DNA from: Chitinispirillales bacterium
GTDB taxonomy: Bacteria > Fibrobacterota > Chitinivibrionia > Chitinivibrionales > Chitinispirillaceae
DNA length: 64,000 bases
Assembly (NCBI GenBank): GCA_031254105.1
Contig: JAIRVB010000050.1
Span: forward strand, 1-64,000
Reading direction: 5' to 3'
Of this stretch, positions 7,917-18,000 are shown piece by piece. A program made the translations under genes and the position numbers. Numbering within the stretch: position 1 is the first letter of the stretch; every line of letters starts with the position of its first letter. The notes under the pieces are model-generated. The model was not told where the DNA came from, made no database searches, and saw only the letters and a list, made by a program, of their open reading frames with translations.

Positions 7917-8206
7917 TTATTGTAATATGGCGTGTTGACTTTTTAATTCCTAAGCCCCAAAGGGGCGTCATACCCTGACGATGGGTGCAGCCCGTCGGCG
8001 CTGCCAAAAATTATAAATCATCTAAAAACCAAATAAAGCGTCATAACCCCTTGTCCGCCCCCCATCCATAAATTATATTTATTCGGCTATTTTCTCCTCT
8101 CGGTTATCTGGCGAAAATTCCAAAACATCATGCTTTCAGAGAAGATATAAATTTCAGCGTCTTTCTATAAATTCCACTACCAAAGTACCAAAAGGAGTGC
8201 AGAGAA
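7917..8206. other. Intergenic region before clpP
   Basis: It holds a short hairpin AGCCCCAAAGGGGC (about 7952-7966) that may terminate the MNT transcript, and a second GC-rich fold near 7970-8005. AAAGGAGTG precedes clpP. No gene is visible. Confidence 0.4.
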
Positions 8207-8791
8207 ATGAACAGAGGTAAGGGCGGCGACTTTCTCAAAGATATGAAAAACGCGCTTGTCGGTTCGGAAATGGAAGAACAGTTTCTCAAGAGACGTGAGA
8301 TTTTCCTGTGGGGTGAGGTTCATGACGAGTCTGCGGAAAATATCGTCAAGAAAATTCTTTTCCTTGACAGTATTAACGATGATGACATTACCGTTTACAT
8401 CAATAGTCCGGGTGGCGTGATCACTTCTGGGCTCGCGATTTATGATGCTATGCGCTGCGCGAAAAGCGATGTGTCAACAGTTGTGATGGGTCAGGCGGCG
8501 AGTATGGGCGCGGTGCTTTTATGTGCGGGGGCAAAGGGTAAGAGATACGCGTGGGAGAACGCGCGGGTGCTTATTCACCAACCGCTTATTTCAGGGAACA
8601 TGTACGGCCCCGCAAGCGACATTCAGATTCAGGCTGAAGAGATGCTGCGTACACGTGAAAAGCTCAATCAGATACTCGCTTCTCATACGGGGCAATCTCT
8701 GAAAACGATTACCGAAGATACGGACAGAGATAATTTTATGTCTGCCGATGAGGCGAAAAAATATGGTATCATTGATAAAATTATGAAGTAG
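8207..8791 (+). CDS. clpP: ATP-dependent Clp protease proteolytic subunit
   Basis: 194 aa. The serine protease triad of the barrel-shaped ClpP peptidase is visible: Ser99 in GQAASMGAVLL, His124 in VLIHQPL and Asp171 in EDTDRDNF. The oxyanion-loop motif YINSPGG and the handle-region helix AEEMLRTREKLN are conserved. The partner would be an AAA+ unfoldase (ClpX/ClpA/ClpC), not found in this window. The N-terminus is somewhat divergent. Monocistronic; the start is set by AAAGGAGTG. Confidence 0.93.
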   Translation: MNRGKGGDFLKDMKNALVGSEMEEQFLKRREIFLWGEVHDESAENIVKKILFLDSINDDDITVYINSPGGVITSGLAIYDAMRCAKSDVSTVVMGQAASMGAVLLCAGAKGKRYAWENARVLIHQPLISGNMYGPASDIQIQAEEMLRTREKLNQILASHTGQSLKTITEDTDRDNFMSADEAKKYGIIDKIMK

Positions 8792-8837
8792 TTAGAAGCG
8801 GCCTGAATTATATTTGTAAGCTCTGCGTAAAAAATGT

Positions 8838-8866
8838 TTGACATGGCTTGCGCCATATAGTATCTT
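8838..8866 (+). promoter_or_regulatory. Promoter for the tRNA-Thr cluster
   Basis: A perfect -35 TTGACA, a 17-bp spacer and -10 TATCTT, 41 bp before tRNA-Thr(UGU). Confidence 0.75.
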
Positions 8867-8906
8867 TGAAAAACTTTTTTTATGCGTAAAACAGGTTGAA
8901 ATTTTT

Positions 8907-8982
8907 GCCGGTGTAGCTCAGTTGATAGAGCACCCGACTTGTAATCGGACGGTCGGGGGTTTGAATCCCTCCACCGGCTCCA
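8907..8982 (+). tRNA. tRNA-Thr (anticodon UGU)
   Basis: A cloverleaf with acceptor GCCGGTG/CACCGGC, anticodon loop CTTGTAA and an encoded CCA. First gene of the tRNA cluster leading into tuf. Confidence 0.96.
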
Positions 8983-9011
8983 TGTAGGGGCGGCTGCGTG
9001 CCGCCTCTGCA
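8983..9011. repeat. Short palindrome (GTAGGGGCGGC type)
   Basis: TGTAGGGGCGGC, loop TGCGT, GCCGCCTCTGCA. It sits between tRNA-Thr and tRNA-Tyr and is a member of the dispersed palindrome family. Confidence 0.75.
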
Positions 9012-9024
9012 TTATAAATTTAAC

Positions 9025-9107
9025 GGGTAGGTGCCCGAGTGGCTAAAGGGGATGGACTGTAAATCCATTGACTCCGGTCTACGGTGGTTCGAAACCACCC
9101 CTGCCCA
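9025..9107 (+). tRNA. tRNA-Tyr (anticodon GUA)
   Basis: Class II tRNA with a variable arm, anticodon loop CTGTAAA and acceptor GGGTAGG/CCTGCCC. CCA is not encoded. Confidence 0.95.
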
Positions 9108-9189
9108 TTTTAGTAATGTGTATATGTTGTGAGTCAAAGGTGTTTTTTTAAGATGCCTTTATATTGTGCGGCGGCAGAGAAAAACTTGG

Positions 9190-9232
9190 GGACAGATGTG
9201 TCTATAGTCACTGCCGTATCACGATCAAAAAA
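9190..9232 (+). repeat. Recurring leader motif before tRNA-Gly
   Basis: A GACA-GATG-TGTC mini-hairpin followed by GTCACTGCCGTATCACG and an A-run. Related copies precede tRNA-Trp, secE and rpsK. Confidence 0.55.
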
Positions 9233-9233
9233 C

Positions 9234-9305
9234 GCGAGCGTAGCTCAATGGTAGAGCTCCACCCTTCCAAGGTGGCTGTTGTGAGTTCGAATCTCATCGC
9301 TCGCT
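9234..9305 (+). tRNA. tRNA-Gly (anticodon UCC)
   Basis: Acceptor GCGAGCG/CGCTCGC, anticodon loop CTTCCAA. CCA is not encoded. Confidence 0.95.
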
Positions 9306-9314
9306 TTGAGTTTT

Positions 9315-9388
9315 GCCCATGTAGCTCAGTTGGTAGAGCACATCCTTGGTAAGGATGAGGTTCACGGGTTCGAGCCCCGTCGTGGGCT
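9315..9388 (+). tRNA. tRNA-Thr (anticodon GGU)
   Basis: Acceptor GCCCATG/CGTGGGC, anticodon loop TTGGTAA. Second threonine tRNA of the cluster. CCA is not encoded. Confidence 0.95.
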
Positions 9389-9586
9389 TTTTTGGTAAGC
9401 TTCTTGTGGCGGATTCGCGGGCAGGGGTATGTTGCGGTTGGAGAACATGGTTGTTGCGTAAGTGTTAAATAGTAGAGAGTAAAAAACTGTATTCTTAAAA
9501 ATTAAGTGAGGACGCAGTTTAAAGTTTGATCATAGATATAATTGATAATCACTATCTAAAAAACCATATTCTGGGAGAGGTTTTAA

Positions 9587-10795
9587 ATGGGTAAGGAAAA
9601 ATTTGATCGCGGCGGAAAGCCTCACGTAAACGTTGGTACTATCGGACACGTTGACCATGGTAAGACCACCTTGACAGCTGCTATTACTACTGTCATGGCT
9701 GAGAGAGGTCTTGCGAAGTCTATCGCTTACGATGAAGTCGCTAAGGCGTCTGAGTCTCAGGGCCGTCGTGACGATACGAAGATTTTGACGATTGCGACAT
9801 CGCACGTTGAGTATTCAACAGAGAACCGTCACTATGCTCACGTTGACTGTCCCGGACACGCAGATTATGTTAAGAATATGATCACCGGCGCAGCTCAGAT
9901 GGATGGCGCGATTTTGGTTGTAAGCGCTGCTGACGGCCCCATGCCTCAGACACGCGAGCACATCCTTCTTGCCCGTCAGGTTGGTGTGCCTTATATCGTT
10001 GTATTCCTCAACAAAGTTGATGTTGTTGATGATCCTGAACTTCTTGAACTCGTTGAACTCGAAGTCCGCGAGCTTCTCAGCAAGTACGATTTTCCCGGCG
10101 ATGACACACCTATCATTCGCGGAAGCGCAATCGGCGCTCTAAATAATCCTAAAGATGAAGAGAAGGCGAAGTGCATTCTTGAACTTATGGCTGCCGTTGA
10201 CAGCTACGTGCCTACTCCTCAGCGTGAAGTTGACAAGCCGTTCCTTATGTCTGTTGAAGACGTGTTCTCAATCACAGGCCGCGGAACAGTTGCTACAGGC
10301 CGTGTAGAACGCGGTGTGGTAAAAGTAGGCGATGAAGTGGAACTGGTTGGTCTCAGAGACAGCCGCAAGTCTATTGTTACAGGTGTAGAAATGTTCCGCA
10401 AGCTTCTTGACAAGGCTGAAGCCGGCGATAACATCGGCACTCTTCTCCGCGGTATCGACAAAAACGATATTGAGCGCGGTATGGTTCTTTCAAAGCCCGG
10501 AACAATCACTCCGCATAAGAAGTTTAAGGCGGAGGTGGTTGTGCTTTCCAAGGAAGAAGGCGGACGTCATACTCCTTTCTTCAGCAACTATCGTCCTCAG
10601 TTCTATTTCCGTACGACTGACGTTACAGGCGCGATTAAGCTTGCGGAAGGTGTGGAGATGATCATGCCCGGCGATAACGCGCAGATTGAGGTTGAGCTTA
10701 TCGCTCCTGTAGCTATGGAGAAAGAGCTCCGCTTCGCGATCCGTGAAGGCGGCCGCACAGTAGGCGCCGGCGTTGTAACAGAGATTATTGAATAG
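9587..10795 (+). CDS. tuf: Elongation factor Tu
   Basis: 402 aa GTPase that delivers aminoacyl-tRNA to the ribosome. G1 is [10 protein letters not shown]3 DCPGHADY, G4 NKVDVVDD. Domains II and III follow at full length. It is preceded by the four-tRNA cluster and GGGAGAGG, and followed by rpmG. The tRNA-tuf-rpmG-secE-nusG order is common in bacteria. No second tuf occurs between fusA and rpsJ here. Codon use is strongly biased, as for highly expressed genes. Confidence 0.98.
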   Translation: MGKEKFDRGGKPHVNVGTIGHVDHGKTTLTAAITTVMAERGLAKSIAYDEVAKASESQGRRDDTKILTIATSHVEYSTENRHYAHVDCPGHADYVKNMITGAAQMDGAILVVSAADGPMPQTREHILLARQVGVPYIVVFLNKVDVVDDPELLELVELEVRELLSKYDFPGDDTPIIRGSAIGALNNPKDEEKAKCILELMAAVDSYVPTPQREVDKPFLMSVEDVFSITGRGTVATGRVERGVVKVGDEVELVGLRDSRKSIVTGVEMFRKLLDKAEAGDNIGTLLRGIDKNDIERGMVLSKPGTITPHKKFKAEVVVLSKEEGGRHTPFFSNYRPQFYFRTTDVTGAIKLAEGVEMIMPGDNAQIEVELIAPVAMEKELRFAIREGGRTVGAGVVTEIIE

Positions 10796-10802
10796 ATGGT
10801 TT

Positions 10803-10836
10803 TGTAGGGAACGGCCATTGGCCGTTCCGCTTACCA
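10803..10836. repeat. Short palindrome (GGGAACGGCC type)
   Basis: TGTAGGGAACGGCC-ATT-GGCCGTTCC, just after the tuf stop codon. It may also act as an RNA hairpin protecting or ending the tuf message. Confidence 0.75.
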
Positions 10837-10855
10837 AAATAGAGGTTAACTAAAA

Positions 10856-11008
10856 ATGCCAAGAGAAAAAGTAACGCTGGAATGTACATCTTGCAAACAG
10901 CGTAATTACGAAACGACCAAGAACAAGAAAAAACATTCCGGCCGTGTAGAATTTATAAAGTTCTGCCCTTTTGAGCGTAAAAGAACCGCGCACAAGGAAT
11001 CACGGTAA
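10856..11008 (+). CDS. rpmG: 50S ribosomal protein L33
   Basis: 50 aa; AGAGG lies 12-16 bases before the ATG, a rather long spacing. The zinc-ribbon keeps ECTSC and FC, but the fourth usual cysteine is replaced (FCPFERK instead of a CPxC). It is thus a partially degenerated zinc-binding form. It lies 60 bp after tuf. Confidence 0.93.
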   Translation: MPREKVTLECTSCKQRNYETTKNKKKHSGRVEFIKFCPFERKRTAHKESR

Positions 11009-11068
11009 TAATGTAACGTAGCGGCAAAAATTTTTTTGCTCGTACACACGGAAAAAATTCGTATTGCG

Positions 11069-11128
11069 CAGGGAACGGCCATTGGCGGTTCCCTGAATTT
11101 TGGCAGGGCAGAAAATATTTGCCCTGCC
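11069..11128. repeat. Two short palindromes between rpmG and tRNA-Trp
   Basis: CAGGGAACGGCC-ATT-GGCGGTTCCCTG (11069-11095) and GGCAGGGCA...TGCCCTGCC (11102-11128). Dispersed palindrome family. Confidence 0.7.
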
Positions 11129-11151
11129 GGCTGGAGACCTTACGAAGAGAC

Positions 11152-11197
11152 GGGGAGACGGTATGCGTCTCGGTCTACTGCCGTATCACGACTAAAA
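11152..11197 (+). repeat. Recurring leader motif before tRNA-Trp
   Basis: The hairpin GAGACG-GTATG-CGTCTC is followed by CTACTGCCGTATCACGAC and an A-run that abuts the tRNA. Same motif as 9190-9232. Confidence 0.55.
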
Positions 11198-11270
11198 AGG
11201 TCTGTAGCTCAATTGGTAGAGTAGCGGTCTCCAAAACCGTTGGTTGGGGGTTCGAGTCCCTCCAGGCCTG
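11198..11270 (+). tRNA. tRNA-Trp (anticodon CCA)
   Basis: Acceptor AGGTCTG/CAGGCCT, anticodon loop CTCCAAA, G discriminator. The 3' CCA is not encoded. Its position just before secE-nusG is a classic arrangement. Confidence 0.95.
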
Positions 11271-11373
11271 TGTAAATTGTACGAAACAACCTGTGAATTG
11301 CTCCGTATAAAAATTGTAGGGAACAATCATTGGTCTTTCAGCTCTGTTAAATTGATAATGACTGTAAACTTTG

Positions 11374-11416
11374 GAGACAGATGCATCCCGCGTCACTCCG
11401 TATCACAACCAAAAAC
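11374..11416 (+). repeat. Recurring leader motif before secE
   Basis: GAGACAGATG, then GTCACTCCGTATCAC and an A-run, ending beside the secE start region. Same motif as 9190-9232. Confidence 0.55.
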
Positions 11417-11429
11417 GGTGAACGAATGT

Positions 11430-11612
11430 ATGAATAAAGTGATTCAATATTTTAAGGATGTGCGTACTGAGGTTGCCAAGGTAAACTGGCCTACAAAGTC
11501 TGAGGTTAAGGGAGCTACTATTTTGGTGATTATCCTGAGCATAGTTATGTCCATTTTTGTGTTTGGATGCGATCAGGTGCTTCAGTTCATACTTGGTTTA
11601 TTTTTGAGATAG
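11430..11612 (+). CDS. secE: Preprotein translocase subunit SecE
   Basis: 60 aa, the short one-TM form. An amphipathic helix (YFKDVRTEVAKVNWPTKSEV) is followed by one TM segment at about residues 30-57. SecE clamps SecY in the SecYEG channel. The ATG at 11430 gives the normal family N-terminus; an in-frame GTG at 11418 is possible, and neither has a strong Shine-Dalgarno sequence. nusG follows after 13 bp. Confidence 0.93.
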   Translation: MNKVIQYFKDVRTEVAKVNWPTKSEVKGATILVIILSIVMSIFVFGCDQVLQFILGLFLR

Positions 11613-11625
11613 GCGGAGAAGCGCG

Positions 11626-12156
11626 ATGGCGGCGAGATGGTATGTGGTGCATACATATTCGGGTCAGGAGACGAAGGTTTTTAACTACTTGAATGAGGTC
11701 ATTGCGTCTGGTGAGATGGGGGAGGAGATTAAAAATGTTCTCATGCCTACTCAGGATGTGGTGCAGGTTAAGAATGGCAAAAAGTTAAAGACTACGCGCA
11801 AGTTTTTTCCCTCTTATGTGCTTGTTGAGATGGAACTGACAAAGGAGACTATGCACGTTGTGCAGGCTGCCGCGGGGGTCACTGGATTTGTAGGCGGTAA
11901 GAAACCTCAACCCTTACGTGAGGATGAGGTCAGAAGAATTCTTGGACAGACCGAAAAAGTTTCTCGCCAGCAGGTTTCGGAGGTTCCCTTTGAAATTGGC
12001 GATGCTGTAAAAATCAAAGAAGGCCCGTTTAAGGATTTCGATGGTGTTGTAGATGAAATTCACCCTGAAAAGGGTAAGATAAAGGTAATGGTAAGCGTAT
12101 TCGGCAGGTCAACGCCCGTAGAGGTCGATTTCATGCACGTAACGCCAATATCTTAA
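11626..12156 (+). CDS. nusG: Transcription termination/antitermination protein NusG
   Basis: 176 aa. The NGN domain (RWYVVHTYSGQE at the start, FFPSYVLVEM) is followed by a C-terminal KOW domain (GDAVKIKEGPFKDFDG). NusG binds RNA polymerase and links it to Rho or ribosomal S10. It is co-directional with secE and followed by the rplKAJL block. Confidence 0.97.
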   Translation: MAARWYVVHTYSGQETKVFNYLNEVIASGEMGEEIKNVLMPTQDVVQVKNGKKLKTTRKFFPSYVLVEMELTKETMHVVQAAAGVTGFVGGKKPQPLREDEVRRILGQTEKVSRQQVSEVPFEIGDAVKIKEGPFKDFDGVVDEIHPEKGKIKVMVSVFGRSTPVEVDFMHVTPIS

Positions 12157-12205
12157 AGCATACGGTAACGAAATTGAAAATTGGGGGGGGATGGATTGAT
12201 TCCCC

Positions 12206-12376
12206 GTAGGGGCGGCCACTGGCCGCCCGCTCTGTAAAATCGAAAAACAGGCGGATAAACAGGCAATAAACCATCCGCCAAAAATTGAAAAAACGCGATA
12301 CCGAAAAACCACGTTTACGGTATTAAAAACGCAGTAAAGAAAATTATACAGAGCGGCAACAGTGCCGTTCCGCCGA
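12206..12376. repeat. Palindromes in the nusG-rplK spacer
   Basis: GTAGGGGCGGCC-ACT-GGCCGCCCGC (12206-12230) and a weaker fold AGCGGCAACAGTGCCGTTCC near 12352-12372. They account for part of an unusually long (240 bp) spacer. Confidence 0.65.
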
Positions 12377-12396
12377 AAATATAGGAGCAGTTAAAA

Positions 12397-12819
12397 ATGG
12401 CAAAGAAAGTTGTTGGACAGGTAAAGTTGCAGATAACGGGCGGCGCGGCTACTCCGGCTCCTCCCGTGGGGCCTGCGCTTGGTCAGCAGGGCGTTAACAT
12501 TATGGAGTTCTGCAAGGCGTTTAACGCAAAGACCAAAGATTCGCAGGGGATGACTATTCCGGTAGTGATCACGGTTTATTCAGACCGCTCCTTTACATTT
12601 ATCACAAAGACTCCTCCTGCCGCGGTTCTTATTATGAAGGAGCTTGGCAAGGATAAGGGGTCAGGCGTTCCTAACAAGGACAAAATCGGTACGCTTACAA
12701 AAGCGCAGGTGAGAAAAATAGCCGAGATGAAGCTTGCGGATCTCAATGCGGCAAGTGTTGAGGCGGCGATGAATACAGTAATGGGCACAGCCCGCAGCAT
12801 GGGCGTCTCCATCGAATAA
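12397..12819 (+). CDS. rplK: 50S ribosomal protein L11
   Basis: 140 aa of normal length. The N-terminal domain has [19 protein letters not shown]; the C-terminal domain binds 23S rRNA at the GTPase-associated centre. TAGGAG precedes the ATG. It heads rplK-rplA-rplJ-rplL. Confidence 0.97.
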   Translation: MAKKVVGQVKLQITGGAATPAPPVGPALGQQGVNIMEFCKAFNAKTKDSQGMTIPVVITVYSDRSFTFITKTPPAAVLIMKELGKDKGSGVPNKDKIGTLTKAQVRKIAEMKLADLNAASVEAAMNTVMGTARSMGVSIE

Positions 12820-12822
12820 ATT

Positions 12823-12888
12823 TTGTATGGATGCGATAACCGCACCCATACAACGGATGCACGTAGGGGCGGCCAGTGGCCGCCCGCA
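12823..12888. repeat. Two palindromes in the rplK-rplA spacer
   Basis: TTGTATGGATGCG-ATAAC-CGCACCCATACAA (12823-12853) and TGCACGTAGGGGCGGCC-AGT-GGCCGCCCGCA (12858-12888). Confidence 0.75.
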
Positions 12889-12968
12889 TTACTAATAACG
12901 GGGAGGCTGTAAGGACGAATAGATTCGCCCGATGGCCGCAGACCCAAAAAGCGAAAGCAGAGTTACAA

Positions 12969-13658
12969 ATGAAACACGGTAAGAAGTACAACAGTACTTA
13001 CGAGAAGGTAGACAAACTCAAAGAGTACGGCGCGATTGAAGCGCTTGATTTCCTCAAAGCTAATTCCTATGTAAAGTTCGATGAAACAGTGGAAATGGCT
13101 GTTAAGCTTGGCGTTGATCCCAGAAAAAGCGATCAGGCTGTACGCGGCGCCGCTGTGCTTCCTCATGGTTTGGGAAAAACCGTGCGGGTGTTGGTCTTTG
13201 CTCAGGGTGATAAGGAAGCTGAGGCTAAGGAAGCGGGAGCCGATTTTACAGGCGGAGATGAGATTGCCGAGAAGATCAAAGAGGGATGGCTTGACTTTGA
13301 CGCTGTAGTCGCTACTCCGGACATGATGAAAGTGGTTGGAAAGCTGGGTAAGATTCTCGGTACAAGAGGCCTTATGCCTAACCCCAAAGTTGGAACAGTG
13401 ACTCCTGATGTCGCTAAGGCTGTGCGTGAGCTTAAGAAAGGTAAAGCTGAGTTTCGGGTTGACAAAGGCGCGATCATTCACGCCGCAATCGGAAAGCTCT
13501 CTTTTGACAGTCAGAAGCTCCTTGAAAACGGACGCGCTCTTCTTGACGCGGTTGTAAAGGCGAAGCCCGCTACCGCCAAGGGTACTTACCTTAAAAAGGT
13601 TACGCTTACAAGCACAATGGGTCAGGGACTGAAGGTTAATATTAACGATCTGAAATAG
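12969..13658 (+). CDS. rplA: 50S ribosomal protein L1
   Basis: 229 aa from the ATG at 12969 (MKHGKKY). A longer frame from 12876 would run through spacer sequence and is rejected. Family signatures are [12 protein letters not shown] and [15 protein letters not shown]1 binds the L1 stalk of 23S rRNA and in many bacteria represses its own operon. Confidence 0.95.
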   Translation: MKHGKKYNSTYEKVDKLKEYGAIEALDFLKANSYVKFDETVEMAVKLGVDPRKSDQAVRGAAVLPHGLGKTVRVLVFAQGDKEAEAKEAGADFTGGDEIAEKIKEGWLDFDAVVATPDMMKVVGKLGKILGTRGLMPNPKVGTVTPDVAKAVRELKKGKAEFRVDKGAIIHAAIGKLSFDSQKLLENGRALLDAVVKAKPATAKGTYLKKVTLTSTMGQGLKVNINDLK

Positions 13659-13713
13659 GCACTGTCCGGTCTGATTGTCCGGCTTGCAGTTTTTAGAATA
13701 GAGGACTTTTACA

Positions 13714-14238
13714 ATGTCAACAAAAACCGAGAGAACAGCAGTAATTGAGGAGCTTGAGCGGGAATTTCGCGGCGCTGCGGGTATATACGTCACGAACAAC
13801 CATAAGATTACTGTGGAAGCTGTGACAAAACTGCGCTCTGAGCTTCGCAAGAACGGCGTACGTTTTATCGTTGTCAAAAACACTTTGGCTAAGGAAGCTT
13901 GCAAAAAAGTCGGAATTGACTCGCTTGATTCCTACTTTAAAGGCCCTACGGCAGTTGCGGTGGCGCCTAAGGACAGTACGGTTCCGGCCAAAATCCTGCG
14001 TGATTTCCGTAAAGAATATAAGGATCTTTTAGAAGTAAAGGCCGCCTATGTAGACGGTTCTCTTTTCGTTGGTGAGCAGGCTACGCGTCTTGCCGATCTG
14101 CCAAGCAGAGAGGCGCTCCTGGCGCAGCTTCTGGGCGTGCTCAAGGCTCCTGTCGGCAATATGGCCGGGGTGCTCAGCGGAGTGCTTACGAAATTTGTTC
14201 GCACGCTTGATGCTGTCAGGGAAAAGAAAAGCGCGTAA
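13714..14238 (+). CDS. rplJ: 50S ribosomal protein L10
   Basis: 174 aa. L10 anchors L12 dimers on the ribosomal stalk. The N-terminal RNA-binding domain (RFIVVKNTLAKEA) and the C-terminal helix that carries L12 are both present. AGAGGAC precedes the ATG. Confidence 0.96.
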   Translation: MSTKTERTAVIEELEREFRGAAGIYVTNNHKITVEAVTKLRSELRKNGVRFIVVKNTLAKEACKKVGIDSLDSYFKGPTAVAVAPKDSTVPAKILRDFRKEYKDLLEVKAAYVDGSLFVGEQATRLADLPSREALLAQLLGVLKAPVGNMAGVLSGVLTKFVRTLDAVREKKSA

Positions 14239-14328
14239 CACGGCTGGAAACCGCAGGGACGTGACGCGTTACGCCCTTGTGGTATTATTAGAAAAAACTA
14301 AAAAATTTCACCATACTGGAGGTTTATT

Positions 14329-14715
14329 GTGGCTACCCTTACAAAGGATGAATTCGTTGATGCAATTGGGAACATGACTGTTCTTGAGCTCTCCGATCTG
14401 ATTAAGGCTATTGAAGAGAAGTTTGATGTTAAGGCAGCGGCTCCTATGGCTGTTGCCGCCGCTCCTGCTGCAGGCGGCGGCGCTGTCGAAGCTGCTGAGG
14501 AGAAGACTGAGTTTGACGCTATTCTTACAAGCGGCGGTGATAAGAAGATTCAGGTTATTAAAGTAGTTCGCGAAATCACAGGTCTTGGTCTCAAGGAAGC
14601 CAAGGATCTGGTTGAAGGTGCGCCAAAGCCAATTAAAGAAGGCTGCTCAAAGGAAGAGGCTGAGACAATTAAGAAAAAGATCGCTGAAGTCGGCGGAACT
14701 GTTGATATTAAGTAA
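14329..14715 (+). CDS. rplL: 50S ribosomal protein L7/L12
   Basis: 128 aa from a GTG start (TGGAGG 8 bases upstream). The N-terminal dimerisation domain, an Ala/Gly-rich hinge ([16 protein letters not shown]) and the C-terminal factor-binding domain ([27 protein letters not shown]) are complete. Confidence 0.97.
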   Translation: MATLTKDEFVDAIGNMTVLELSDLIKAIEEKFDVKAAAPMAVAAAPAAGGGAVEAAEEKTEFDAILTSGGDKKIQVIKVVREITGLGLKEAKDLVEGAPKPIKEGCSKEEAETIKKKIAEVGGTVDIK

Positions 14716-15002
14716 TCTGTGACGCGCCGGTTTACATAACATATCCCGCATATAGGGCAGGGCTCGCCCCTGCCCTTTTGCGGTTTGTTTTATGTTTTTG
14801 ATGGGTAGGGAAACCCTGCCTTTACATGTGGATGCAAGTGGGCTAAATCATGCCCTTACTGTGGATGCGGAAGTGTAAGCCCTGATCCTGCGTGGATGCG
14901 GGGATAAGTCTTGCCCATATTATAGTTACGTTGATTTTTGTAAGGCAGGCGGGAATATGTCCCGGCTGCCTGATGACCTACGAAAACCTGAAGGGATGTG
15001 CG
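14716..15002 (+). promoter_or_regulatory. rplL-rpoB spacer with folded repeats, possible attenuator
   Basis: The 287-bp spacer holds the hairpin AGGGCAGGG-CTCG-CCCCTGCCCT followed by TTTTGCGG (about 14752-14780) and a second GTAGGG...CCCTGC fold. The octamer GTGGATGC then occurs three times (near 14828, 14861 and 14893), about 32-33 bases apart, each beginning a fold. In many bacteria this spacer attenuates rpoBC relative to rplL; that role is inferred here. Confidence 0.5.
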
Positions 15003-18000
15003 ATGACAGATAGAAAGAGCTACTCCCAAATAAAACGGGGTGTGGAGCTGCCAAATCTTCTGGAGATTCAGACCAAATCTTATGAATCGTTTCTCCAGCC
15101 CGATACACCGCCGCGCCTGCGCAAGAAGCAGGGACTTCACGGTGCTTTTTTAAGCCTTTTTCCGGTAAACGATGTTAAGGGATACTACTCGCTTGAGTAC
15201 GATGGGTACAAACTCGGAATTCCTAAATATACTCTGAGGGAGTGTAAAGAGAGGGGCATGACATTTGCCGCTCCTCTTAAAGTTGATATGTCGCTGCTCG
15301 TTTACGAACAGGATGGGGAGACTAAGAAGTTTGTCGAGAAGATATCCAATGAGGTTTACATCGGCGAAATTCCCCTTATGACTGAGCGCGGTACTTTTGT
15401 TATTAACGGAGCTGAGCGTGTTATTGTCAGCCAGCTGCACCGTTCACCGGGTATTACATTTGACGAAATCGTTCACCCTAATGGTAAAAAACTTCTAACC
15501 GCCCGTATTATCCCGCAGCGCGGTTCATGGGTGGAAATTCTGCTTGATGTTGATGATGTTCTGACTGTTAATATTGACAGACGTAAAAAGATGCCGGCCA
15601 CCGTGCTTTTACGCGCGCTTGGCTTTTCAACGGATGAGGATATTTTAGCGCTTTTTTATGATACAGCGCGTGTAAAGGTTACGCCTGAAAACCGTGAAAC
15701 GCTTCTTGGATCAATATGCGCGAAGCCTGTTTATAATGAAGAAACAGGTGAGATTATTATTGATGCCAACGAAGCTGTTACAGAAGACAAGTTAAAAAAG
15801 TTGCTTGACAATGGCGTGCAGGCTGTAGAGATTCTTAAAGATACGCCGAATGCTGAGAACATGATCATACGCAATACTCTTGGCGCGGATTCTACAAAGT
15901 CAGAAGAGGAAGCGCTGTTTCATATTTACGCTACAATGCGCCCCGGCGATCCTCCCAACGTGGAAACCGCGCGCAATCTGGTTCAGCGTTCTTTCTTTGA
16001 TGACAAACGCTACGATCTTGGAAGTGTAGGACGGTATAGAATAAATACCCGTCTTAACGTTATCCCGCCTGACGGCGTTACTACTCTTACGAGGGATGAT
16101 TTTATCGCGGCTTTCAAGTACATGGTCGGACTTAGCGTTGGTGTTGGATTTATAGATGATATCGACCACCTTGGCAACCGCCGCGTGCGCTCTGTGGGTG
16201 AACTTTTGGCCGCTCAGTTTACAGTCGGTCTTACAAGAATGGTCCGTACAATAAAAGAACGGTTGAGTCTGCGCGATACGGAGAACATCACTCCGCAGGA
16301 TTTAATAAACGCACGTACTGTGTCAACTGTGGTGCAGGCGTTTTTCGGTTCAAGCCAGCTCTCTCAGTTTCTTGACCAGACAAACCCGCTCTCCGAGCTT
16401 ACTCACAAACGCCGCGTCAGCGCGCTGGGCCCCGGCGGTCTTACGCGTGAACGCGCGGGCTTTGAGGTTCGCGACGTACACCACACTCACTACGGACGCC
16501 TCTGTCCGATCGAAACGCCTGAAGGACCGAACATCGGTCTTATCGCGTCGTTGAGTACGTTTGCGCGTGTAAATGAGTTTGGATTTATTGAGACGCCCTA
16601 TCAGAAGATAGAAAACGGCATCGCTACCGGTAATATTGAGTACCTGACCGCTGACCAGGAAGATAATTACATTATCGCTCAGGCTAACACGCCTGCTGAC
16701 AAGAGCGGCAAGATTACCGATAATATGCTTTTTGCCCGTTACCGCGGAGACTTCCCGATTGTTTCGCCGCAGGAAGTTACATATATGGACGTGTCTCCGA
16801 TGCAGCTTGTAAGTATCGCGGCAGGTCTTATCCCATTTTTGGAACACGATGACGCCAACCGCGCGCTCATGGGTTCAAACATGCAGCGTCAGGCAGTGCC
16901 GCTTCTCAGAACGGAAGCTCCATTTGTGGGTACAGGTCTTGAGGGGCGCGCGGCGATTGACTCCGGCTGTATGATCATTGCTAAGAGCGCTGGCGTAGTT
17001 GAAAAAGTTGACGCCACGAAAATAATCGTGCGTAAAACCGATAAAGCGACAAACGATATCCTTGGTCTTACTGAGTTTGATACTTATGAACTTGTCAAAT
17101 TCGAGCGTTCAAACCAGGATACTACAATCAATCAGAAAGTATGCATAAAAGAGGGGCAGCAAGTTGAAGTCGGAACAGTTTTGGCCGATGGTCACGCCAC
17201 AAGCGAAGGTGAGCTTGCTCTTGGAAGAAACGTCATGGTTGCTTTTATGCCCTGGCGCGGTTACAACTTCGAAGACGCGATTATAATTTCTGAAAAACTT
17301 GTCGCTGAGGATATTTACACATCCGTACATATCGAAGTTTTTGAAACAGAGGTGCGCGACACCAAGCGCGGTCCCGAAGAGCTTACGCGTGAAATACCGA
17401 ATGTCAGTGAAGAGGCGCTTCGTAATCTGGATGAAAGCGGCGTTGTCCGGATAGGTACCGAAGTTGAGGCCGGGGATATTTTAGTTGGTAAAGTAACTCC
17501 AAAGGGTGAAACGGAGCTTTCCCCTGAAGAGCGGCTTCTCAGAGCTATCTTCGGTGAAAAGGCGGGCGATGTTCGCGACTCATCACTTAAGGCGCCTCCG
17601 GGACTTAAGGGTGTAGTTATCGACACTCGCGTTTACTTCAGAAAAGAACGTGATAAGCGCTCAAAGAAAAAAGATAAGAAGCGTATCGATGAGCTTAAAG
17701 AGGAGATAACAAATGAGATAGCTGAGATCGAAAAGGTGCGTCTCTCGCGCCTTGGAGAGTTCTTGGCTGATACGGTAACTAATGAGATTACCAATTTCCA
17801 TACCGATGAGGTGATTATACCCGCAGGCAAGAAGTGGACGAAAGCGATGCTTTCGAAGCTTGACTTTGCCGCTATTTCATTTAAAGATGGCCTTTGTAAA
17901 GAACTTGAACAGAACAGAATGGCTGAAGAGGTTCTTTACCGCGCTAATGACCTGATTGCTAAAAAAGAGGATAAACTCGATAAAGAGATCGATAAAATCG

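Noticed and set aside
12876-12968. Longer N-terminus for rplA
   Set aside because: It reads through palindromic spacer DNA and has no similarity to L1; MKHGKKY at 12969 is the family start.
14892-15002. Longer N-terminus for rpoB
   Set aside because: The extra 37 codons are spacer sequence; AAGGGATG supports the ATG at 15003.
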